Source: Micromonospora cathayae
GTDB lineage: Bacteria; Actinomycetota; Actinomycetes; Mycobacteriales; Micromonosporaceae
Assembly (NCBI RefSeq): GCF_028993575.1
Contig: NZ_CP118615.1
Coordinates: 124,001 to 188,000 of the forward strand
Direction of reading: 5' to 3'
Length of the DNA: 64,000 bases
This document shows positions 49,937-56,289 of this stretch, in pieces. Position numbers and translations under genes: made by a program. Positions within the stretch are counted from its first letter, which is position 1, and every line of letters begins with the position of its first letter. The notes under the pieces are model-generated. The model saw only the letters and a program-made list of their open reading frames with translations, did not search any database and was not told the DNA's origin.

Positions 49937-50575
49937 TCAGGACTTCGGCATCAGCACGGTGTCGACGATGTAGACGGTGGCGTTGGCGGTCTGCACGTTG
50001 CCGCAGACGACCATCGAGTTGCCGTTCACCGTGAACTGGGTGCCGCTGCCGGCGACGGTGACCTCACCGCCCTGGAGGGTCTTGTGGGTGCCGGCGAGCT
50101 GCGCCGGGGCGAGCTTCCCCTCCACCACGTGGTAGGTCAGCACGTCGGTCAGCATCTTCTTGTCGGCGAGGACCTTGTCCAGGTCGGCCTTCGGGATCTT
50201 GGCGAAGGCGTCGTTGGCCGGGGCGAAGACGGTCACCGCCGGGGCGGTGTTCAGCGAGTCGACCAGCTCGGCCTGCTTGACCGCGGTGACCAGGGTGCTC
50301 AGCACGGGGTTGCCGGAGGCGGCGGTGGCGACCGGCACCTTGGCCATCGCCTCGAAGCTGCCCGGGTTGGCGGCGTCGGTGGGTACCGCGGCGCAGCCGG
50401 GGCCGAACTCGCCGTCGGCCATCGCCCCGGTGCTGGGGCTGGCCATGTCGGTCGCCATCGGCGCGCTGGTCGCCGGGGCGGCGGTCTCCTCCTCGGTGGA
50501 CTCCCCACCGCAGGCGGAGAGGGCGAACGCGAGGGCGGCGACCGCCGCGACGGCGGAGAGCTTCTTCGTACGCAT
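49937..50575 (-). CDS. Fasciclin-domain lipoprotein (MPT70/MPT83-like)
   Basis: A 212-residue exported lipoprotein: signal peptide with lipobox LSAC, lipidated Cys22, a Thr/Ala/Glu-rich spacer, then one fasciclin domain (about 65-210) with NTAPAVTVFAPANDAFAKIP, LTYHVVEGKL and VYIVDTVLMP. Its closest well-known relatives are MPT83 and MPT70 of M. tuberculosis, which belong to the SigK regulon. A SigK-type promoter lies about 40 bases upstream of the ATG. AAGGG is nine bases before the start. A surface adhesion or binding role is inferred. Confidence 0.93.
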   Translation of the reverse strand: MRTKKLSAVAAVAALAFALSACGGESTEEETAAPATSAPMATDMASPSTGAMADGEFGPGCAAVPTDAANPGSFEAMAKVPVATAASGNPVLSTLVTAVKQAELVDSLNTAPAVTVFAPANDAFAKIPKADLDKVLADKKMLTDVLTYHVVEGKLAPAQLAGTHKTLQGGEVTVAGSGTQFTVNGNSMVVCGNVQTANATVYIVDTVLMPKS

Positions 50576-50615
50576 CAGACGAATCCCTTCAAAGGCGAAC
50601 CTTGCTTCTGAACGG

Positions 50616-50644
50616 GATTCGTCTCCCGATAGCTCCTTGGATGG
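50616..50644 (-). promoter_or_regulatory. SigK-type promoter of the fasciclin gene
   Basis: On the minus strand CCATCC (50644-50639) and ACGAAT (50622-50617) are 16 bases apart, matching the mycobacterial SigK consensus CCATCC-N16/17-CCGAAT except for one base. A perfect 10-bp inverted repeat (50578-50587 and 50614-50623) runs from this -10 to just before the ATG and could form a leader hairpin. Confidence 0.78.
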
Positions 50645-50660
50645 GGAGATACGGGATTAT

Positions 50661-51398
50661 TTACGTGAGGGATATCACTGTCAGCGGAGTTGCGGTCGGC
50701 TGCCGGGACCCGCCGGCCGGCTCCTCGGTCACCCCGAAGGCACCCTTACCCCGGACCCCGGTCACCAACACCGTCGCCGCGTCGCTGCCCGCCGGCAGCA
50801 CCCCGGCCGAGGTCGCCGCACCGTCCGCGATCAGCCAGAGCTGGTACGCCCGGTCGGTGCCCGGCCGGGCCAGCCCGCCCAGGGTCACCACCCCCTCGTC
50901 CCGGCCGGCCGACACCACCACACTGACCCGGCCACCCCCCGGCGTCACCTGAGACCGGACCACCGCGTCCGGAGCAGTCAGCACCGCCCGGATCCGCTCC
51001 CGTTCCGCCTCCAGCGCGGTCACCGAGGCCCGCTCGTCGCGTACCCGCTGCTCCTGCACCGTCCAGGTGACCGCGCCGGCCCCGGCGGCCAGCACCCCGG
51101 CGGCGACCGCGAGGGCGGCCCGCCGCCGCCACCGGCCCACCCCCGGCCGCCCGGACCGCACGCCGCGGCCCGGCCGCTCCTGCGGGGTACGCCGGATCGC
51201 GGCCAGCACCTCGGCCCGGAGCCGGGGTGGTGGCACCGACCAGGTCGGGTCGGCCAGCCGGGCCGCCGCCTCCCGCAGCTCGGCCACCTCCGCCGCGCAG
51301 GTCTCGCAGGCGGCCAGGTGCCGACCGAACGCGACCCGCTCGACGTCGTCCACGGCGTCGAGGACGTACGCGCCGGCCAGCGCGTGAATGTCCGTCAT
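50661..51398 (-). CDS. rskA: Anti-sigma factor RskA
   Basis: A 245-residue inner-membrane anti-sigma factor. The cytoplasmic N-terminus has the zinc-binding HxxxCxxC motif (His27, Cys31, Cys34 in GRHLAACETC). One transmembrane helix (RRAALAVAAGVLAAGAGAVTW, about 92-112) leads to an outer RskA domain with YQLWLIADGAATSAGVL. It should hold SigK until regulated proteolysis. The ATG at 51398 is set by GAGGAG seven bases upstream, which belongs to the last unit of the 56-bp repeat. Confidence 0.92.
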   Translation of the reverse strand: MTDIHALAGAYVLDAVDDVERVAFGRHLAACETCAAEVAELREAAARLADPTWSVPPPRLRAEVLAAIRRTPQERPGRGVRSGRPGVGRWRRRAALAVAAGVLAAGAGAVTWTVQEQRVRDERASVTALEAERERIRAVLTAPDAVVRSQVTPGGGRVSVVVSAGRDEGVVTLGGLARPGTDRAYQLWLIADGAATSAGVLPAGSDAATVLVTGVRGKGAFGVTEEPAGGSRQPTATPLTVISLT

Positions 51399-51406
51399 GG
51401 TCTCTC

Positions 51407-51527
51407 TCCTCGCGCTCACCGTGCCGCCCTTCCGTTCGCGACTGCGGGGCTCGCAAGCTCACTCCTCGCGCTCACCGTGCCGCCCTTCCGTTCGCGACTG
51501 CGGGGCTCGCAAGCTCACTCCTCACGC
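51407..51527 (-). repeat. 56-bp Shine-Dalgarno/GTG repeat at the sigK-rskA junction
   Basis: Two full units (from 51429 and 51485) and a partial one (from 51407) fill the gap between the sigK stop and the rskA start. The minus-strand core GAGGAGTGAGCTTGCGAGCC and TCGCGAACGGAAGG matches the argS-lysA repeat. One unit encodes a short closed frame MSLRAPQSRTEGRHG ending in TGA at the next unit. The last GAGGAG is the rskA ribosome site. Confidence 0.92.
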
Positions 51528-52187
51528 TCACCGGCCGAGCTCCAGGCCGAGGCAGTCGCGCAGCCGGATCAGGCCGTCCCGCATCCGGGTCTTCACCGTC
51601 GGCAGGGCCGCCTCCAGCAGGGTCGCCACCTCGCGGTAGCTGTGCCCGCCGTAGTAGGCCAGCGTGATCGCCTCCCGCTGCACCTCGGTCAGCACGTCCA
51701 GGCAGCGCCGTACCTGCTGGCGTTCCAACCGGACCGCCGCCTCCTCGGCCACCTCGTCGTACGGGGTGTGCGCCGAGCCGGCCGCCACCCGCCGGTTCCG
51801 CTCGGCCTGCGACTCCTCCGAACGCACCCGGTCCACCGCACGCCGGTGCGCGATGGTGAACACCCAGGCCGTCGCCGACCCCCGGGCCGGATCGAAACGG
51901 CCGGCGGTCCGCCACACCTCCACCAGCACCTCCTGGGCGACCTCCTCGGCCTGCGCCGGGTCCCGCAGCACCCGACGGGCCAGCCCGTACACCCGGGGCG
52001 CGACGATCCCGTACAGCTTCTCGAAGGCGGCCTCGTCGCCGCGGCCGACCGCGCGGAGCAGCCGGTCCGCCTCCTCCCGCGGGTCCGGGGCCGGCCCGTC
52101 GGACGGGACCGCGCGCAGCATCGGCCCGTCCGCCGCCCGGCCACCGGCGCGGTCCACCCGCTCGGCACCCGTGTCGCCCTGCGTCAT
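51528..52187 (-). CDS. sigK: ECF sigma factor SigK
   Basis: A 219-residue ECF sigma factor of the SigK group (ECF19). Region 2: VGRGDEAAFEKLYGIVAPRV, AEEVAQEVLVEVWRTA, and FTIAHRRAVDRVRS for -10 recognition. Region 4: LTEVQREAITLAYYGGHSYREVATLLEAALPTVKTRMRDGL with the HTH. ATG at 52187 is preferred over a start 15 codons upstream, which lies in its own promoter region. It has an adjacent anti-sigma gene and an own SigK-type promoter, so it is probably autoregulated. Confidence 0.93.
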   Translation of the reverse strand: MTQGDTGAERVDRAGGRAADGPMLRAVPSDGPAPDPREEADRLLRAVGRGDEAAFEKLYGIVAPRVYGLARRVLRDPAQAEEVAQEVLVEVWRTAGRFDPARGSATAWVFTIAHRRAVDRVRSEESQAERNRRVAAGSAHTPYDEVAEEAAVRLERQQVRRCLDVLTEVQREAITLAYYGGHSYREVATLLEAALPTVKTRMRDGLIRLRDCLGLELGR

Positions 52188-52230
52188 CCTGCCGAGCCCT
52201 CCGTCCGCTCCACCTGACAGCACGGTAGGC

Positions 52231-52257
52231 ATTCGGAGCCGCCGCCGGGCCGGATGG
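52231..52257 (-). promoter_or_regulatory. SigK-type promoter of sigK
   Basis: On the minus strand CCATCC (52257-52252) and CCGAAT (52236-52231) match both SigK boxes exactly, with 15 bases between them, one fewer than usual. The ATG follows 44 bases after the -10. Confidence 0.72.
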
Positions 52258-52290
52258 GCGAATCGCCCACCGGACCGGCGGCCGGCCCGG

Positions 52291-52356
52291 TCAGCCCCGT
52301 CGGGCGTGTCAGGCTCAGCCCGTCGGGCGTGTCGGGGCTCAGCCCCGTCGGGCGTG
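52291..52356 (-). repeat. Three 24-bp repeats copying the tail and stop of the erm gene
   Basis: TCAGCCCCGTCGGGCGTG begins at 52291 and 52339, and a version lacking one C at 52315; spacing is 24 each time. The 52339 copy is the gene's end (codons for HARRG and the stop). The other two lie between it and the sigK promoter. Confidence 0.9.
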
Positions 52357-53193
52357 CAGGAGACGGAACAGGACCAGCCACTGCTCCGGCCAGACCTCGC
52401 CGACCGGCGTGGCCGGACCGAGCCGCACCGCGCGCAGCGCGGCGTCGACCCGGGACCGGGCGTGGGCCGTGCGTAGCGACGCCGCCAGCGAACCGCCGAC
52501 CCCGCCGAAGCCCAGCTCCACCATCCTCCGGTACGCCGGCAGCGCCGCCGGTGGCAGCAACGGCTCCGGCCGCCGGTCCAGCCGCAGGATCCCGGCGTCG
52601 ACCCGGGGCACCGGGCGGAACGCCGTCCGGGGCACCCGCCCGGCCAGCGTCCACTCGAACTCGGGCCAGGTCGCCACGGTCAGCCGGGTCCACCGGCCGT
52701 AGCCGCCGGTGCGTTTGCGGGCGTACTCCCACTGGGTGAGCAGGGTGGCGGCGCGCAGCCCCTCGGCGGCCAGGCACCAGCGGACCACGGCGGCCGTCAA
52801 CGACCAGGGGATGTTGCCGACCACCGCGAACGGTTCGGCCGGCGGCGACGTGGTCAGGAAGTCCACCGGCCGGTGCGTAACCCCGGGCAGCGCCGCGCAC
52901 ACCCCGGCCAGTTCGGCGTTGACCGTCGGGTCGACCTCGTACGCGACCAGCCGGCCGCACCGGGCGGCCAGCGGCCGGGTCAGCTGCCCCCGCCCCGCGC
53001 CCACCTCGATCAGCAGGTCGTCCGGTCCGGGGCGGACCGCCTCGACCATCCGCGCCACGGCGGCCGGGTCGGCGAGGAAGTTCTGGGACAGTATGCGACG
53101 GGACCGGTCGCGGGCGGTGCCGGCGGAACGGGCCGGCGTCGGATTCGGGTTCCGGTTCGGGTTCGGGTTGGTACGGGTACGGCGGGGCGCCAC
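52339..53193 (-). CDS. erm: Erm-family 23S rRNA adenine-N6 methyltransferase
   Basis: A 284-residue methyltransferase of the Erm/KsgA fold. An Asn/Pro-rich basic N-terminus (PNPNRNPNPTP) as in actinomycete Erm proteins is followed by ILSQNFLADPAAVARMV, SAM-binding EVGAGRGQLTRPL, AYEVDP and the catalytic NIPW in VVGNIPWSLT. WEYARKRTGGYGRWTRLTV and TWPEFEW are specific to the Erm branch and separate it from KsgA. Methylation of A2058 gives macrolide-lincosamide-streptogramin B resistance in this family. GTG at 53193 is preferred; GTG at 53244 is possible. A 41-codon frame and alternative hairpins lie upstream. Confidence 0.88.
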   Translation of the reverse strand: MAPRRTRTNPNPNRNPNPTPARSAGTARDRSRRILSQNFLADPAAVARMVEAVRPGPDDLLIEVGAGRGQLTRPLAARCGRLVAYEVDPTVNAELAGVCAALPGVTHRPVDFLTTSPPAEPFAVVGNIPWSLTAAVVRWCLAAEGLRAATLLTQWEYARKRTGGYGRWTRLTVATWPEFEWTLAGRVPRTAFRPVPRVDAGILRLDRRPEPLLPPAALPAYRRMVELGFGGVGGSLAASLRTAHARSRVDAALRAVRLGPATPVGEVWPEQWLVLFRLLHARRG

Positions 53194-53336
53194 GGGTTCG
53201 TCCTGTCTGTCGCCGGTCGGCGACGGTACGGACAGGCGCAGCACGGAGCGGGGCCTGTCCGAGCGGGATCGGGACTCGGACGACCCTGGGAAACGACGCG
53301 GAACGCGGAGACGGACGGACCGCCGGACCGGTCAGG

Positions 53337-53462
53337 TCAACGGCGGGTACGGGTGGCGTCCCGGCCGGCCAGGGCCGGACGCCGGACGCGCGGACGGGAC
53401 GCCAGGAGCGGGCCCCACGCGGCCGACGTGACGGCCACGTTGATCAGGGCATGCGTGCACAT
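53337..53462 (-). CDS. Possible leader peptide of the erm gene
   Basis: A 41-codon frame beginning MCTHALINVAVTSAAW and ending in Arg-rich TRTRR, about 140 bases before erm on the same strand. A TAGGGT -10-like box lies 7 bases before the ATG, so the transcript could start at the ATG itself (leaderless). An AAAA tract lies upstream of the -35 position, as at WhiB7-type promoters. erm genes often use such peptides to sense stalled ribosomes. It may be a chance frame. Confidence 0.45.
   Translation of the reverse strand: MCTHALINVAVTSAAWGPLLASRPRVRRPALAGRDATRTRR
53354..53404 (-). promoter_or_regulatory. Mutually exclusive hairpins in the erm leader
   Basis: TGGCGTCCCG (53354-53363) pairs perfectly over 10 bases with 53395-53404. 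The same left arm (GGCGTCC, 53355-53361) can instead pair with GGACGCC (53377-53383). The two folds exclude each other and lie inside the possible leader frame, the layout of attenuation control. The rest of the 312-base gap 53194-53505 has a further GTCCGAG/CTCGGAC hairpin and no other gene. Confidence 0.5.
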
Positions 53463-53505
53463 GCCGGGCACCCTAGCCGGCGGACACCGCGTACCACGAC
53501 CGGTT

Positions 53506-54414
53506 TTACCCGGCCGGCAGGTCGACGGTCCGCGACTCGGCGCGGGCGGTCTCCGCGGCGGCCAGCACGGCGACCACCTCCCGCCCGAACCGGACGTCGC
53601 ACCCGTGGTCCCGGGCACCGGTGTCGACCTGCTCGACGAGCTGGTCGACGGCGAACCCGAAGGCGTCCACCGCACTGCCGTCCCCGGGCGGGACGGTGGC
53701 GGTCCCGTTCTCCCCGAACAGGACCGCGTCCCGGGTCGTCGCGTCCGGCGGCGCGTCCAGGGTCAGCGACAGCGCGCTGGTGGCCCCGCCGTCGTGGGTG
53801 AGCAGCAGGTGCACCAGCCCGCGCGGGCCGTCGGTGGCGGACACCCGGGTCACCCGGCCGAGCACCGGCAGGACCAGCGAGAGGGCGTGCGGGCCGATGT
53901 CCCACAGCGCGCCGCGCTCCCGCCGCCACACCGACCCGCCGTACCGGTGGCCGGGCTGGAAGATCGAGGCGAACATGGTGACCCGGGCGTGCTGCCAGCC
54001 GCCGACGGCGGCGGTCGCGCCGAGGAAACCCGCCACGTTCGGGTGGAACCGTTGGGTGAAGAAGACCACCGAGGCGACCCCGGACCGCTCGGCGGCGGCG
54101 GCCACCCGGTCGGCCTCGGCGAGGTCGAGCGCCAGCGGCTTGTCCAGCAGCAGGTGCCGGCCGGCGGTGGCGGCCCGGACGGCGAGGTCGGCCTGCACGT
54201 CCGGCGGCAGCGCCACGGCGATCGCGTCCACCGTGTCGAGGAGCGCGTCCTGGTCGTCGTACGCCGGGACGCCGTGCCGGGCGGCCAGCTCGCCGGCCCG
54301 CTCCGGGTTGCGTCCCCACACCCCGACCAGTTCGGCGCGGGGATGGGCGGCCAGCGCGGCGGCATGCGTGTGCGCCGCCCAGTGCCCGGTACCGAACAGC
54401 CCGAACCGCAGCAC
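53506..54414 (-). CDS. Gfo/Idh/MocA-family oxidoreductase
   Basis: A 302-residue NAD(P)-dependent dehydrogenase. The Rossmann start FGLFGTGHWAAHTHA, the AVALPPDVQADLAV stretch and the LLLDKPLALDL motif, with the conserved Lys-Pro of this family, are present, followed by the C-terminal alpha/beta domain (ALWDIGPHALSLVLPV with the catalytic-type His). Substrates are usually sugars or cyclitols and cannot be read. GTG at 54414 is chosen, with a GAGGAGAGG stretch upstream. Confidence 0.88.
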   Translation of the reverse strand: MLRFGLFGTGHWAAHTHAAALAAHPRAELVGVWGRNPERAGELAARHGVPAYDDQDALLDTVDAIAVALPPDVQADLAVRAATAGRHLLLDKPLALDLAEADRVAAAAERSGVASVVFFTQRFHPNVAGFLGATAAVGGWQHARVTMFASIFQPGHRYGGSVWRRERGALWDIGPHALSLVLPVLGRVTRVSATDGPRGLVHLLLTHDGGATSALSLTLDAPPDATTRDAVLFGENGTATVPPGDGSAVDAFGFAVDQLVEQVDTGARDHGCDVRFGREVVAVLAAAETARAESRTVDLPAG

Positions 54415-54586
54415 GCCGCCACCTCTCCTCGTCGGCCCCGACGACCTGCCGGACCGGTGATCCACGCTAGTCGCCCCGGCCTCCCTACGCAGCCCACCGC
54501 CCCACCCGGTCGGGACACCGTCCGGGGTGGCGTACCGGCGCTGAGTAGGCTGTCCCGGTGACCGAGCCACGGACGGGGTACCCCCG

Positions 54587-54982
54587 ATGACCAGCGCGGC
54601 GGCGGCCGGTTCCCCGGTGGACGGCATCGTCGCCACCGTCCCGATCGTGCTGTCGCTGGTACTGGCGGCGTGGAGCCTGCTGACGGCGGCCCGGAACCGG
54701 CCCCCGGACCGGACCCACCTGGTGGGTCTGCTGGTGCTGGAGGCGGCGCTGCTGGTGCTGACCGTGGTCGCGCTGGTGGCGCTGGGCGGCGGTGACCGGC
54801 CGGGCGAGCCGGGCGCGTTCTTCGGGTACCTGGTGACGCTGGTGTTCATGCCGGTGCTGGCCGGGGTGCTGGCCCGGATGGAACCGACCCGCTGGGGCGC
54901 GGCGATCGTCGGGGTGGTCTGCCTGGTCGTCCCGGTGGTGGTGGTCCGGCTCCAGCAGACCTGGCAGGTCGTCGGTGGCTGA
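54587..54982 (+). CDS. Small four-helix membrane protein
   Basis: A 131-residue hydrophobic protein with four predicted transmembrane helices (IVATVPIVLSLVLAAWSLL; LVGLLVLEAALLVLTVVALVAL; AFFGYLVTLVFMPVLAGVLA; WGAAIVGVVCLVVPVVVV). No known motif. It overlaps the next gene by 8 bases, so the two are coupled and probably act together. Similar pairs occur in other actinomycetes, but I do not recognise a function. Confidence 0.78.
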   Translation: MTSAAAAGSPVDGIVATVPIVLSLVLAAWSLLTAARNRPPDRTHLVGLLVLEAALLVLTVVALVALGGGDRPGEPGAFFGYLVTLVFMPVLAGVLARMEPTRWGAAIVGVVCLVVPVVVVRLQQTWQVVGG

Positions 54983-55391
54983 GACCGGTACGCCCGCACG
55001 GACCACCAACCGGGGGCCGGGCCGGCTGCTGATCGCCGTGTACCTGCTGTTCGCGATCGCGGCGACGTCCCGGGCCGGGCTCCAGATCGCCACCCGGTTC
55101 GACGAGGCCCCGGTGGCGTACGTGCTCTCCGCGCTGGCCGCGGTGATCTACATCGTGGCGACCGTCGGGCTGGCCCGGGGCGGGTCGGCCGGGCGACGGA
55201 CCGCGTTGGCCTGCTGCGCCGTGGAGCTGGTCGGGGTGCTCGGGGTGGGTGTGCTCAGCCTGGTCGACCCGGCGCTGTTCCCGGACGACACGGTCTGGTC
55301 CCGGTTCGGCAGCGGCTACGGGTACGTGCCGCTGGTGCTGCCGGTGCTGGGCCTGGTGTGGCTGTACCACACCAGGCACGACCGGCACTGA
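54975..55391 (+). CDS. Second small four-helix membrane protein
   Basis: A 138-residue protein starting at a GTG inside the end of the previous gene. Four predicted helices (RLLIAVYLLFAIAATSRAGLQI; VAYVLSALAAVIYIVATVGLA; LACCAVELVGVLGVGVLSLV; YVPLVLPVLGLVWLY) with a conserved-looking ATRFDEAP loop between the first two. Function unknown. Its last codons and stop are repeated twice downstream with a 26-base period. Confidence 0.78.
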   Translation: MAETGTPARTTNRGPGRLLIAVYLLFAIAATSRAGLQIATRFDEAPVAYVLSALAAVIYIVATVGLARGGSAGRRTALACCAVELVGVLGVGVLSLVDPALFPDDTVWSRFGSGYGYVPLVLPVLGLVWLYHTRHDRH

Positions 55392-55443
55392 GGACGGCCC
55401 GACCCGACCGGCGCTGAGGACCACCGGGCCTGACCGGCGCTGA
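55381..55443 (+). repeat. Three 26-bp repeats copying the tail and stop of the membrane-protein gene
   Basis: ACCGGCACTGA at 55381 is the gene's end; ACCGGCGCTGA follows at 55407 and 55433, exactly 26 bases apart, each with its own TGA. The rest of the unit is more diverged. Confidence 0.8.
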
Positions 55444-55468
55444 CGCTGGCCGGGCGGCCCGGGGCGGT

Positions 55469-56227
55469 TCAGTCGCGGGGGCCGCCGGCCACGTAGACGA
55501 CCTGCCCGGAGACGAACCCCGCGCCCTCGCTGACCAGGAACGCGATGGTGTGCGCCACGTCCTCCGGCCGGCCCACCCGGCGGACCGGGATCTCGGCGGC
55601 GGCGTGCTTCTGGAGGTCGTCGAAGTCCACCTTCATCCGGGCCGCGGTGGCGGCGGTCATGTCGGTGACGATGAAGCCGGGGGCGACCGCGTTGACGGTC
55701 ACCCCGAACGGGCCCAGCTCGATGGCGAGGGTCTTGGTGAAGCCCTGGAGGCCGGCCTTGGCGGCGGCGTAGTTGGCCTGCCCCCGGTTGCCGAGCGCGG
55801 ACGTGCTGGACAGGTTGACGATCCGCCCCCACTTCTGCTCCACCATGTGCTTCTGCACGGCCTGGCTGACCAGGAACGCGCCGCGCAGGTGCACCTGCAG
55901 GACGGTGTCCCAGTCGGCGTCGGTCATCTTGAACAGCAGGTTGTCGCGGAGCACCCCGGCGTTGTTGACCAGCACGGTCGGCGGGCCCAGCTCGGCGGCG
56001 ACCCGGGCCACGGCGGCCTCCACCCGGTCCCGGTCGGCGACGTCGGCCCCGACGCCCAGGGCCCGCCCACCGGCGGCGGTGATCGCGTCCACCGTCTCGG
56101 TGGTCGCCGACTCGTCCAGGTCGACCACGGCGACCGCCAGCCCGTCCGCGGCCAACCGGCGGGCGGTGGCCGCGCCGATCCCCCGCGCGGCTCCGGTGAC
56201 GATCGCGACCCGACGTTCCTCCGACAT
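55469..56227 (-). CDS. SDR-family 3-oxoacyl-ACP reductase-like protein
   Basis: A 252-residue FabG-like enzyme: VTGAARGIGAATA for NADP, LVNNAGVLRDNLLFKM, the catalytic NLSSTSALGN with Ser and YAAAKAG with Tyr-Lys, and the C-terminal GQVVYVAGGPRD. Possible roles are reduction of 3-oxoacyl thioesters or of another carbonyl; no acyl-carrier or synthase gene is adjacent. GGGAGG lies six bases before the ATG. Confidence 0.88.
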   Translation of the reverse strand: MSEERRVAIVTGAARGIGAATARRLAADGLAVAVVDLDESATTETVDAITAAGGRALGVGADVADRDRVEAAVARVAAELGPPTVLVNNAGVLRDNLLFKMTDADWDTVLQVHLRGAFLVSQAVQKHMVEQKWGRIVNLSSTSALGNRGQANYAAAKAGLQGFTKTLAIELGPFGVTVNAVAPGFIVTDMTAATAARMKVDFDDLQKHAAAEIPVRRVGRPEDVAHTIAFLVSEGAGFVSGQVVYVAGGPRD

Positions 56228-56289
56228 GCCTACCTCCCGGTAACAGGCTCGATCCCGGGAGCCTAACCCGCTGCTCCGACCGGGCGGGG

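Noticed and set aside
52339..53193. KsgA (16S rRNA dimethyltransferase) identity for the methylase
   Set aside because: The GRWTRLTV/TWPEFEW stretch and NIPW site fit Erm better than the NLPY of KsgA.
46711..53193. A macrolide biosynthesis cluster
   Set aside because: No polyketide synthase, glycosyltransferase or tailoring gene is in the window.
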